Notes: a model not told the origin generated them from the sequence alone. A stretch of DNA of 60,841 bases from Reyranella sp. (GCF_030651995.1 NZ_JAUSBN010000072.1:1-60841), one strand, 5' to 3'; positions 43,666 to 50,483 are shown, numbered from the stretch's first letter. Translations and numbers: made by a program.

Positions 43666-44790
43666 TCAGCCGCCCTTGTACGCGCCGATCGACGGATCGA
43701 GGAACTGGTTGTTCGCCTCCCGGATCCTTGCGGCAGCCTCATCGTAGAGGAACGGCAGGAAGGCGTAGCGGCGGCCGCGCGATACGGCCGAGACCGCATG
43801 CATCAAGGAGCATGAGAAGACGACGGCGCCGCCCACGGGCGGCTTGAAGCCGTGCGGACCGTATTCGGGGAAGCTCACCTCGCCGCCCTCGAAATCGTCG
43901 TTGAGGTTGATCGAGACCGCGAAGCGCCGATGCGCCGTGCCCTTGGTCGTGTTGTCGCGATGCGCCGTGAAGTGCCCGCCTTCCTCCGCCGTGTAGCAGC
44001 CGACGAGATAGCGTTCGATGCGCGTGGCGTCGAAGAAGAACAGGCGGGCGATCTCCGGCACGATGCGTCGCTTGATGCGCCCCTGCACCGCCAGGATGAC
44101 GCTCTCCTCGTCGACGATGAAGTCGCGCCGGCGCTTGCGCCCGGGATCGAGCAGTTCGACGGTCTTTCCCCCGACGTCGCTCATGAAGCCCGTGTCGCGG
44201 CCGCCATCCGCCACGTGCAGGTCGATGAGGTGCCGGCAGAAGGCGGGCTCGAAGACGTTGGGCAGGACCAGGACCGGTGCCTGCAGGGGCTGGCCGGCAT
44301 GCAGATGCAGCGGCGGCAGCGCGTCGAGACAGGCGAGCAGCTCGGCGCAGTCCGCCCCCTCCGGCTTGAACGATATGACGTCGAGCACGCGCAGGGTGGG
44401 ATCGAGCACGACCCAGAACTGCCGGGCGCTGAAGGGCTCCCCGGCCACCGCCTCGCGCGGCACCGCGCCGTAGCTTCTGGAAACGCTGCCGTCGAAATCC
44501 CAGAAGTAGCGAATGCCGGGCAGGCTCTGCTGAACGCGGCCGCTGTCCTTGTCCCGCGAGTCGACGCTGACGCCGAAGAAGCACAGGCGCTCGTCGTCGA
44601 ACCTGTGCCGGTTCTCGGCCACCGCCCGGAGCGCCGCGGCGGCGCCCGGCGTACCGCCTGACACGAAGAAGCAGAGCACGACGTAGCGGCCCCCCACCGT
44701 GTCGAAAATGTACTGTGGGTTGCTCTCGGTCGCGGCCTTGAACCGGGGGGCGGGATCGCCGCGCATCAGGTTGACGAAAGTCTGTTGCAT
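43666..44790 (-). CDS. Redoxin-2-oxoglutarate/Fe(II) dioxygenase fusion
   Basis: 374 residues. The N-terminal 160 residues follow the AhpC/TSA redoxin fold (GDPAPRFKAATESNPQYIFD, YVVLCFFVSGGTPGAAAALRA, LCFFGVSVDSRDKDSG, GIRYFWDFDGSVSRSYGAV), but the peroxidatic Cys position in the SGGTPG loop carries no Cys. The C-terminal half is a prolyl-4-hydroxylase-type dioxygenase: FTAHRDNTTKG provides H-x-D, and LMHAVSAVSRGRRY the distal His and the 2OG-binding Arg; GGEVSFPEYG is also typical. Such redoxin-P4H fusions exist in other proteobacteria. The hydroxylated substrate is unknown. A decayed copy of its last 54 codons lies upstream at 45087-45248. Confidence 0.87.
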   Translation of the reverse strand: MQQTFVNLMRGDPAPRFKAATESNPQYIFDTVGGRYVVLCFFVSGGTPGAAAALRAVAENRHRFDDERLCFFGVSVDSRDKDSGRVQQSLPGIRYFWDFDGSVSRSYGAVPREAVAGEPFSARQFWVVLDPTLRVLDVISFKPEGADCAELLACLDALPPLHLHAGQPLQAPVLVLPNVFEPAFCRHLIDLHVADGGRDTGFMSDVGGKTVELLDPGRKRRRDFIVDEESVILAVQGRIKRRIVPEIARLFFFDATRIERYLVGCYTAEEGGHFTAHRDNTTKGTAHRRFAVSINLNDDFEGGEVSFPEYGPHGFKPPVGGAVVFSCSLMHAVSAVSRGRRYAFLPFLYDEAAARIREANNQFLDPSIGAYKGG

Positions 44791-44861
44791 CGATCAGCGC
44801 CCCTTTCCGCCGGCGCACGATCGAACGGTATCGCGCTTCACCAATTCGACAAGGGAGAAAT

Positions 44862-44886
44862 CGCGTGCCCGAAGCAGTCGAACCGC
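44862..44886. other. Candidate left attachment-site remnant
   Basis: CGCGTGCCCGAAGCAGTCGAACCG aligns, with two 1-base gaps and a few mismatches, to the 3' end of the tRNA-Arg gene (50487-50510, CGCGCCCGGAAGGAGTCGAACC), in the same orientation, as expected for a degenerate att direct repeat. Chance similarity is not excluded. Confidence 0.3.
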
Positions 44887-45034
44887 CCGGGAGACGCGAC
44901 CGAGCCGGAATGCCTGAAAATACTCCCGTCAGGAGAGGCAAGATCGAGGAAATCAACCAGATCCTGAGGCACCGATCGGGAGGCACACAACATCGAGTAC
45001 CAGAACCTTCTGTTTCAGGAGGTGCGACTTTCAC

Positions 45035-45068
45035 TTCGTTTGTTTCGTTTGTTTCGTTTGTTTCGTTT
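45035..45068. repeat. Tandem 9-bp repeat, TTCGTTTGT-type unit
   Basis: Nearly four units of TTCGTTTGT in a row. It is the reverse complement of the motif at 751-783. Confidence 0.7.
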
Positions 45069-45086
45069 ACGCGTCAACGTCCCCAC

Positions 45087-45248
45087 CGACGGATCGAGGA
45101 ACTGGTTGTTCGTCGCCCGGATCCTTGCTGCTGCCTCGCTATAGAGGAACGGCAGGAGGCGTAGGGGCGGCCGCGCGATACGGCCGAGACCGCATGCATC
45201 AGCGCGCAGGATAAGACGACGGCGCCGCCCACGGGCGGCCTGAAGCCG
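45087..45248 (-). pseudogene. Decayed 3' fragment of a second dioxygenase gene
   Basis: Highly similar to 43690-43852, the last 54 codons of the redoxin-dioxygenase gene, including the P-PVGGAVV, LMHAVSAVSRGR and the terminal GSGRRT-like segment in a shifted frame. A 1-base deletion breaks the frame after SRGRPYA, and the similarity ends abruptly at 45248/45249, where unrelated sequence of the integrated element starts. This is the tail of a former tandem paralogue whose 5' part is gone. Confidence 0.85.
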
Positions 45249-45250
45249 GC

Positions 45251-45439
45251 GAGGTCCTTTACGGGCCTCGCTGGCAATCCGACCTGGCCCGCGATCTCAA
45301 GGTGACGGACCGGACGGTGCGTCGCTGGGCCGCCGGCGCCGACGTTCCCGCCGGGGTGTGGGTCGAGATCCGCGAGCTGCTGAAGGCGCGCGGCGCCGCG
45401 ATCGCCATCGTGCGCCGGAAGCTGCGCCGCGGCGCTTAG
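45251..45439 (+). pseudogene. 5'-truncated helix-turn-helix protein
   Basis: The frame reads VLYGPRWQSDLARDLKVTDR (a WQxxLARxLxVxxRTVRRW-type HTH) followed by TVRRWAAGADVPAGVW and ends RRKLRRGA. The domain begins almost at the junction with the dioxygenase fragment, and no ATG, GTG or TTG lies in frame between an upstream stop and the domain. This looks like the end of a small phage-type regulator cut at the element boundary. Its stop overlaps the end of the convergent methyltransferase gene. Confidence 0.65.
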
Positions 45440-46041
45440 CTCCTCGAGGAGCGCGGCACCAGGCGCGGCGTGAAGCCCCGCGTTTCCCAGACGCCATGCC
45501 GCTCGGCCGGCTTGTCGGGATCGAGGACGTACCAGGCAAAGGCGATCTTCGTGTTCTGGCCCTTGTCTTCCATCTCGCGCACCAGCTCGGCCGGCCCGAG
45601 GTTGACCCGTCGCCTCGAGGCCCACACGCGCACGAGGTGGCGATCGAACAGCTCGCCGATCTGCGCACCCTCTTGCAGCAGCAGCCGCCCCAGCAGCACG
45701 ACCAGGCGCGGCCGCAGCGAGACGGCATGGGCGGCGAACTCGTGCCACAACGAAAAGGGCGGATTGGTGACGATCACCGGCGCCAGCCGCCGCCGCGTCT
45801 TCAGGAAGTCGATGCCCGGCCGGCCGTAGCCCCAGGCCAGGAGATCCGTCGCCACGACCTGGACGCCGGTTCCGACCAGGACACGCGCCAGCCTTCCGTC
45901 ACCGCAGGCCGGTTCCCACACGCGCGGCCCCAGCTCCTCGAGCTGGGGCACGGACTCCGATAGCGGTTCCTGTGTCGGATAGAAGTCGGACGGCGCGCGA
46001 ACATAGGCGCCCTTGCGCCGGCGGCCGTCGAGCGTGCTCAA
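45436..46041 (-). CDS. Adenine-N6-methyltransferase-like protein
   Basis: 201 residues. FxxP-type N-terminus (APSDFYPTQEP), motif I WEPACGDGRLARVLVGTG, a following VVATDLLAWGYG, and the catalytic NPPF in VIVTNPPFSLWHEF, the signature of amino-methyltransferases acting on DNA adenines (or, less likely, other targets). The reading frame runs further upstream, but no start codon exists there before the AbrB-like gene except a TTG overlapping its stop (TTGA), preceded by GAGGCGG, so that is the proposed start. Probably modifies element or host DNA; no cognate endonuclease is evident. Confidence 0.75.
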   Translation of the reverse strand: MSTLDGRRRKGAYVRAPSDFYPTQEPLSESVPQLEELGPRVWEPACGDGRLARVLVGTGVQVVATDLLAWGYGRPGIDFLKTRRRLAPVIVTNPPFSLWHEFAAHAVSLRPRLVVLLGRLLLQEGAQIGELFDRHLVRVWASRRRVNLGPAELVREMEDKGQNTKIAFAWYVLDPDKPAERHGVWETRGFTPRLVPRSSRS

Positions 46042-46541
46042 CCGCCTCGCACGCCGGACTGTGTAGCGAAGCGAACCGGCCGTGGTCCGCTGCCAACCAC
46101 CTTGTCGACGACGTTGATTTTCGTTCCCGGCGCCGGCGCTTGCGGCACCGGGCGCGCCGGCACGATCGCCTGCGCATGAGCTGGCAACCGGATCACCAAG
46201 GCACCGTCCGACGCCTCGTGTTCGACCACAATGCGGTCGACCTCTCGTTCCGGAAGCTGAGGCACGCGCCCGAGGTTCACCTGGTACGTGTCCTCGCCCT
46301 TCATCTGGCGCACAGTGAGCAAGCCCTGGTCGACTCTGGCCAACCGTAGCTTGCCGGCATGATCGGCAGCGCCAACGAACAGCGCAAGGCGATCGCCCTT
46401 CTTCCACCCCAGAGCGCCGACCACCGCGGCCGGCACCGTAACGGCCGCCCCGAACTTCTTGGAGACGCGATAGCGCACAAGACGCTTCATCGTGCCGGCC
46501 GCACCGCCGATCACGGGAGTTACTTCCTGCCAGCTCATCAT
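46038..46541 (-). CDS. AbrB-like protein of the element
   Basis: 167 residues. After 17 leader residues comes a swapped-hairpin-like segment, YRVSKKFGAAVTVP and LGWKKGDRLALFVG, resembling AbrB/MazE DNA-binding folds, then a second similar beta-rich region (RVPQLPEREVDRIVVEHE, ALVIRLP) and a Pro/Ala-rich tail. Two tandem ATGs (46541, 46538) lie 2-5 nt after GGAGGAGC. Overlaps the end of the upstream frame-shifted gene and the TTG start of the methyltransferase gene, so all three are co-expressed. The fold call is tentative; a small phage regulator is another option. Confidence 0.6.
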   Translation of the reverse strand: MMSWQEVTPVIGGAAGTMKRLVRYRVSKKFGAAVTVPAAVVGALGWKKGDRLALFVGAADHAGKLRLARVDQGLLTVRQMKGEDTYQVNLGRVPQLPEREVDRIVVEHEASDGALVIRLPAHAQAIVPARPVPQAPAPGTKINVVDKVVGSGPRPVRFATQSGVRGG

Positions 46542-46937
46542 GCTCCTCCGTTAGGCGGCTCAACGGCCGCGATCATCGCCGGCAGCTCGCGCCCGAGCTG
46601 GCTGTTGTAGAGGCCGGGATGGAAGCGGATGCAGCCCGGCACGTGCCCGAGCTGCGCCAGGCGCCCCTCGAGCCGATTGTCCAGGTACTCCCAGGCCGGC
46701 GTGCCCTTCCAGTCGGCCACGGTCTTCTCGTCGAACAGGAAGTGATAGCGCGCCTTGCCGCGGCGGTTGCGCTCGTCGCGCTCCTCTTTCCGTTGCGCCG
46801 CCCGCTGGCGCCGCTGCCGCAGCTCGCGGTTCTTCTCCGTCTCCGGCTCCACCTTGCCGCCGATGAAGTCGCGCGCCCAGCTCGCGCTGCATCGTCTCAC
46901 GCACCTTCAACTGCGGGTTCTCAGGATCGGTGAGCAT
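46538..46937 (-). pseudogene. Frame-shifted gene for a Lys/Arg/Glu-rich helical protein
   Basis: Starting at an ATG at 46937 the frame reads MLTDPENPQLKVRETMQREL, but the continuation (RDFIGGKVEPETEKNREL ...) is in another frame. The shift is at about 46874-46879 (GGCGCGCGAC): adding or removing one base joins the two halves. The second half has a heavily charged helix (RQRRQRAAQRKEERDERNRR) followed by YHFLFDEKTVADWKGTPAWEYL, and ends in frame at 46538. Alternatively translation starts at a GTG at 46900. The protein is not recognised. Real decay or a sequencing error are both possible. Confidence 0.55.
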
Positions 46938-47192
46938 AAGTTCGTCGGCGCCAATAACTGGCAATGGCGCACCGGCGGCGGCGGCGGCGGCCCACTGTCG
47001 GCCACGCGGGGCGTCCAGCAGACGGCGGCGATCGCGATGCTCGACGCAGCCCGATACGCCTTCGATTCGATGTGCGCGTTTGTCGCCAATCATCCGGAGG
47101 ACACCGTCGCGCTGCGCGAGCTGCACACGACGGTCGGAGTCTGGCTGCGCAATCTTCGGCGGCGCCGTCGTGCGCCTGGTGGACGCGCCGGC

Positions 47193-47492
47193 ATGAACGG
47201 CTACGCCCCTCCGATTGCCGACGAGAAGCTGCCGGTACTGCTCACGTCGCGCGACATCGACAGGCTTTTCCGCCGGTTGCCCGGCTGGTTCGAGCGCGAC
47301 CGGGTGCGCAAGCGGCTCTATGCCAAGGGCTTCCCGCATCCTGTCCAGGCCGGGCTCTGGTCGCCGATCGCCATCCACGCATGGATGACCGGCGTTGGTA
47401 GCAACCCCGACAACGTGCCGCCCAACGTGAAGCCGGCGCGACACGGTCGCCACAAGAAGGGCCGCGCCGTCAGCGGCTATGCCCCGACATGA
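47193..47492 (+). CDS. AlpA/excisionase-like helix-turn-helix protein
   Basis: 99 residues. LPVLLTSRDIDRLFRRLPGWF resembles the first helices of an AlpA/MerR-type winged helix, RVRKRLYAKGFPHPVQAGLW the recognition part and wing, and IAIHAWMTG the last helix; a basic tail follows. Proteins of this shape act as excisionase or regulator next to phage-like integrases. In the same frame coding signal continues upstream to an ATG at 47037 (MLDAARYAFDSMCAFVANHP), so a longer 151-residue protein is possible; alternatively that piece belongs to another gene in the next frame ending in ATGA at 47196. Confidence 0.6.
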   Translation: MNGYAPPIADEKLPVLLTSRDIDRLFRRLPGWFERDRVRKRLYAKGFPHPVQAGLWSPIAIHAWMTGVGSNPDNVPPNVKPARHGRHKKGRAVSGYAPT

Positions 47493-47689
47493 GCGGCCCG
47501 AACCTCAGCCTGCACTTCCCGCGGGGCGACATTCAGATCGCGAGCGACGACCAGCTCGCCGACATCAAGCTCACCGTCAACGTCAAGGTGGGCGGCACCG
47601 TCTTCCGCGCCGGCACGTCGCTGCTGGCCCTCGTCAACCAGCACCGCGCCCTCTACGCGCAAGTCTATCCCAAGGGTGAACTCCTATGA
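47489..47689 (+). CDS. Small hypothetical protein of the element
   Basis: 66 residues beginning MSGPNLSLHFPRGDIQIASD, beta-rich with no Cys. The ATG overlaps the previous stop (ATGA) and its own stop overlaps the next ATG, a typical phage-type compact layout. No family recognised. Confidence 0.6.
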   Translation: MSGPNLSLHFPRGDIQIASDDQLADIKLTVNVKVGGTVFRAGTSLLALVNQHRALYAQVYPKGELL

Positions 47690-47844
47690 CCCGCCTCTGG
47701 CATCGCCGCATGACGCGGCTGCACAACCGCCTGCCGATCCCCCTGTCGCTGATTGCCATCGCCGCGGCGACGATCGCCGGCGCCCTGGTCGTCATCGACC
47801 GCTTCGCCAGCCTGGGCGCCCATGCCGCGAGGGCGCTGCTGTGA
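47686..47844 (+). CDS. Small single-helix membrane protein
   Basis: 52 residues: a basic N-terminus (MTRLWHRRMTRLHNRLP), one transmembrane helix (LSLIAIAAATIAGALVVID) and a short tail. Starts by ATGA overlap with the previous gene; its TGA shares one base with the ATG of the nuclease gene. Too short for easy prediction, but its position in the overlapping series supports it. Confidence 0.55.
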   Translation: MTRLWHRRMTRLHNRLPIPLSLIAIAAATIAGALVVIDRFASLGAHAARALL

Positions 47845-48287
47845 TGGCCGATCTCGAGGAGCTGCAGGCCGATCGACCGATCAAGCCGCGGCGCATCCTG
47901 TCGGCAGAGCGCCGCGCCCTGAGCCGGGAGAACGTGGCCCGCGCGAACCTGCAGATCGCCGGCGCGCTCTACATCGTCCAGCGCGGCCAGTGCTTCCACT
48001 GTGGCGGGGCGCTGCCGCTGTTCGCCGGCCGGCGCCGGGACTTCGCCTGCAGTCGCGAGCATGCGCTGCCGCAGGAACGGCGCACAGGGCGGCCGCAGCA
48101 CGACAACGCCTTCGTGCTGGCCCACGCGCTCTGCAACCACGACCGCGCCTCGCGGCCGTTCTCGATCACCGAATGGGCCCGCGCGGCCGAACTGTGGGAG
48201 AGCGCCCGCCGCCTCTGGATCGGCAGCAGCAATCCCTTCCCGGCCTGGATCGACCTGGCCAACGAGAAGCTGAAGGAGTCGACATGA
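47844..48287 (+). CDS. HNH endonuclease-like protein
   Basis: 147 residues. A Zn-knuckle C-x2-C (GQCFHCGGAL), then CSREHALPQE (the His of the HNH core), and NAFVLAHALCNHDRAS with the Asn and the closing His/Cys. This is the layout of a compact HNH nuclease with two Zn-binding pairs. Could be a homing-type or phage packaging-related nuclease. Co-transcribed with its neighbours (overlaps both sides). Other members of this element-associated family are known only by similarity. Confidence 0.75.
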   Translation: MADLEELQADRPIKPRRILSAERRALSRENVARANLQIAGALYIVQRGQCFHCGGALPLFAGRRRDFACSREHALPQERRTGRPQHDNAFVLAHALCNHDRASRPFSITEWARAAELWESARRLWIGSSNPFPAWIDLANEKLKEST

Positions 48288-48550
48288 GCAAGCAATCGTT
48301 GGGCGATGCCCCGATCGAACCGCGGTACTTTGAAGAAATGAACACGCTGGCGCGCGAGCTGGATCAGCGTTTCAACCATGGCGCCCTGCCGATCAGGCAC
48401 ACCGGCTTCGTGCTGCTGGTGTTCCCCTTCGGCAATCACGACGGCCGGTGCAACTACATTTCCAATGCCGACCGAGAGGACGTGATCGTCCTTCTCAAGG
48501 AACAGCTCGCGCGATTCCAGGGCATGCCGGAAGCGAAAGGGAGGGCGTGA
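48284..48550 (+). CDS. Small phage-type hypothetical protein
   Basis: 88 residues, with FVLLVFPFGNHDGRCNYISN and ADREDVIVLLKEQLARF. The 'GRCNYISNADR.DVIVLLKEQ' pattern is one I associate with short proteins in phages and prophage regions of rhizobia, function unknown. No signal or membrane segment. ATGA overlap with the HNH gene. Confidence 0.65.
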   Translation: MSKQSLGDAPIEPRYFEEMNTLARELDQRFNHGALPIRHTGFVLLVFPFGNHDGRCNYISNADREDVIVLLKEQLARFQGMPEAKGRA

Positions 48551-48551
48551 C

Positions 48552-48872
48552 ATGGGCGAAGCACCAGGCAATCCGTTCGCCAGCCCGGACGGCAGGAAGA
48601 ACATCTACACCTGCCGCACGTGCAGGGGTCACATCGTGACGCGTGACGTGGAGGAAGGCGTTACGCCGTTCATGATCGGCTGCAAGGCGACGCCCGACTG
48701 CAAGGGCATGATGAACTCCAGCATGTATCGCGTCTTCGACGGAACGATGGCGGCCTCTCACGAATGGTACAGGCCGGAGGTGGCGCAGGTGATGGAGCCC
48801 GGCGTGCGGCGCCACGTCGAGAAGGGCGGCCTGGTGCTGCGGAAGATCCGGCCGGCGCAGGAGTCGACATGA
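48552..48872 (+). CDS. Zn-ribbon-like hypothetical protein
   Basis: 106 residues. A CxxC pair (IYTCRTCRGHIV) and a second pair (IGCKATPDC) could hold a zinc ion, followed by an Arg/Glu-rich helical part (EWYRPEVAQVMEPGV). Starts 2 bp after the previous stop. Function unknown; small Zn-ribbon proteins in phages are often DNA- or protein-binding. Confidence 0.65.
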   Translation: MGEAPGNPFASPDGRKNIYTCRTCRGHIVTRDVEEGVTPFMIGCKATPDCKGMMNSSMYRVFDGTMAASHEWYRPEVAQVMEPGVRRHVEKGGLVLRKIRPAQEST

Positions 48873-48988
48873 CCCGGCGCGACCTCCTCGAGCTGGGCCG
48901 GCTCTGCCTGCGGGCCGTCTGCTATGGCGCCGTTGCCACCGTCGTGATCTTCGCCGGCATCCTCGCGATCGGATGGTGGCGCCAATGA
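48869..48988 (+). CDS. Small membrane protein, 39 residues
   Basis: MTRRDLLELGRLCLRAVCYG followed by a helix AVATVVIFAGILAIGWW. ATGA overlaps at both ends with the Zn-ribbon gene and the integrase gene. Coding status rests on that exact spacing. Confidence 0.5.
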   Translation: MTRRDLLELGRLCLRAVCYGAVATVVIFAGILAIGWWRQ

Positions 48989-50352
48989 CCGCCGTTGCCC
49001 GCCGCCTGCACCTGGTGCAGCCTCGCGCCGTGACAAAGGTCGACGCTCCCTATCTGACATCGCGACCCGGCGCGCTGCGGCCGGACGGGTCGCGTGCCGT
49101 GCGCTGGTTCTTTCAACCGCCGTCTCGAGACGTGGCCAAGGGCTGGACGGCGCTGCGCCTGCACGACCAGCACGAGCGACCGATCGTCGATGCGCTCGAG
49201 GCGGCCGCCGCCTGCCGCCCGCTCGCCGAGATCTACACGAAGTGGCGCGACGGCGTGGAAGGCTTCGGCCCGCACATGATCGACAAGCTCGGCCGCGTCG
49301 TGGCGATCGAGAAGAAGACGAAGAAGATCCGGCGCGAGGAGAAGCGCAACCGCAACTTCAGGCCGGGCACGATCGGCGCCATGGTCCACGACTTCCAGAA
49401 GCACGACATCTGGAAGGAGCTGGGCGACAAGACCCAGCTCGAGTACCAGACCTATCTCGGCATGTTCGTCGACAAGTTCGGCGACACCGCCTGGAACAAG
49501 CTGGCGCCCGGCACGGTGCGCGCCTGGCTGCTGCAGCACGGCACGGACAACGGACCAGCCGGCGCGCATTCGCTCTACAGGACGGCGCGCGCGTTCCTGG
49601 GGCAGGTGCGGCTCTGCTACGACAGCGTCGACCATCCGGGCTTCGTGCCCGAGAACGCCAACCCGCTGGCCAAGCTCAAGATGCCGATGCCGAAGGCCAC
49701 GCTGCTGGCCTGGCCGCGCGAGGCCGTCGACGCCTTCGTGGCCCTGGCCGACGAAGCGGGCGAGCCCTCGATCGGCGACGCCCTGGTGATGATGTCCTGG
49801 CTGGGCGTGCGCCGGCAGGACTGGCTGGAATGGCCGGCCGACTTCTTCGAGCGCGAGCTGCTGGCCTTCAGCCAGGAAAAGACCGGCGTGCCCAACGTGC
49901 TGCCCTGGTCGATCGTGCCCGCCCTGGTCGAGCGCGTCGCGGCCGCGAAGGCGCGGCGTCCGGCGGACGCTGTCACCTCGGCCCGCTTCTTCCACGATCG
50001 CCTCGGCCGTCCCTGGAAGGATGCCGAAGCCTTCCGCGACGCCTTCAACGTGCTGCGCGCCAGGCTCGCCGAGAAGCACCCGAGCTTCGCCACGCGCTAC
50101 TATGTCGGCCTGGTGCCGGGCAATCCGCTGGCCGTGCCCACCGCCAGGCTCACGATGCGGACGATGCGGCACACCTGCGTCACCCTCAACGCCGACACCG
50201 GCATGCCGTCCAACCTGATCGGCGGCATCACCGGCCACAGCCAGAAAGAGATCGACGAGATCCTGGCCTGCTATCGCGCGCGCACCGCCGAGCAGGCGGC
50301 CGCCGCCCTCAACTGGCGCATCGACTACGAAGCGAAGGAAGCGACGGGATGA
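48985..50352 (+). CDS. Tyrosine recombinase/integrase
   Basis: 455 residues. SAM-like N-terminal core-binding region (TWNKL..., YLGMFVDKFG, HSLYRTARAFLGQVR), then the catalytic domain: first Arg in SWLGVRRQDWLEW (about 272), box II TMRTMRHTCVTLNADTG (about 391-407; the canonical HxxR position reads R-x-x-R), GGITGHS with the second His and the Tyr in ILACYRART (about 428). The ATG at 48985 overlaps the upstream stop. Located directly beside the tRNA-Arg 3' end, which it presumably uses as attachment site. Confidence 0.87.
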   Translation: MTAVARRLHLVQPRAVTKVDAPYLTSRPGALRPDGSRAVRWFFQPPSRDVAKGWTALRLHDQHERPIVDALEAAAACRPLAEIYTKWRDGVEGFGPHMIDKLGRVVAIEKKTKKIRREEKRNRNFRPGTIGAMVHDFQKHDIWKELGDKTQLEYQTYLGMFVDKFGDTAWNKLAPGTVRAWLLQHGTDNGPAGAHSLYRTARAFLGQVRLCYDSVDHPGFVPENANPLAKLKMPMPKATLLAWPREAVDAFVALADEAGEPSIGDALVMMSWLGVRRQDWLEWPADFFERELLAFSQEKTGVPNVLPWSIVPALVERVAAAKARRPADAVTSARFFHDRLGRPWKDAEAFRDAFNVLRARLAEKHPSFATRYYVGLVPGNPLAVPTARLTMRTMRHTCVTLNADTGMPSNLIGGITGHSQKEIDEILACYRARTAEQAAAALNWRIDYEAKEATG

Positions 50353-50357
50353 GCGTC

Positions 50358-50400
50358 GGAGTCTAACGACTATGGCGTCGTTAGACTTTCGTTAGACTCC
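50358..50400. repeat. Nested inverted repeats after the integrase gene
   Basis: GTCTAACGAC (50361-50370) and GTCGTTAGAC (50377-50386) are perfectly inverted around TATGGC; GGAGTCTAACG (50358-50368) also pairs with CGTTAGACTCC (50390-50400). The motif GTTAGAC thus occurs three times in 43 bp. Could be arm-type integrase sites or part of a switch between two hairpins. Confidence 0.7.
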
Positions 50401-50430
50401 GTGCCCCATCCGTTCTCGCCTGTTGGCGAA

Positions 50431-50460
50431 AAGAAAAGCGGGCCGAATTGCTGGCCCGCT
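50431..50460 (-). terminator. Bidirectional terminator between integrase and tRNA-Arg
   Basis: GCGGGCC (50438-50444) pairs with GGCCCGC (50453-50459). On the minus strand the hairpin is followed by TTTTCTTTT, a good terminator for the tRNA; on the plus strand by TTGATCTTT. Confidence 0.82.
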
Positions 50461-50483
50461 TGATCTTTATGGCTGAGAGAGAA

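Larger units (their letters stand above)
44791..45086. other. Gene-free stretch upstream of the dioxygenase gene
   Basis: Probable promoter region of the dioxygenase gene plus old debris. It holds a weak match to the tRNA-Arg 3' end (44862-44886) and a 9-bp tandem repeat (45035-45068). I see no convincing gene. Confidence 0.5.
45249..50483. mobile_element. Small integrative element at tRNA-Arg(ACG)
   Basis: A gene block unlike its neighbours: a tyrosine recombinase next to the 3' end of tRNA-Arg(ACG), an AlpA-like HTH protein, an HNH nuclease, a methyltransferase-like gene, an AbrB-like protein and tiny phage-like genes in tight ATGA-type overlaps. Two divergent transcripts start near 46.94 kb. 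No capsid, portal, terminase, replication or conjugation gene is present, so it is a satellite-like or degraded element. The right edge is the tRNA; the left edge is set here at the break of the dioxygenase fragment but is uncertain. Confidence 0.7.

Noticed and set aside
45035..45068. Possible CRISPR-like array
   Set aside because: The repeat unit is 9 bp, head to tail with no spacers, so it is a minisatellite, not CRISPR. No cas-like gene is in the window.
47037..47196. Separate gene before the AlpA-like protein
   Set aside because: Coding signal is present in frame with the AlpA-like gene (MLDAARYAFDSM) but turns Arg-rich towards its end, while the next frame gains a plausible end (GGAVVRLVDAPA) with an ATGA stop. 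The two signals conflict, so I report it only as ambiguous.
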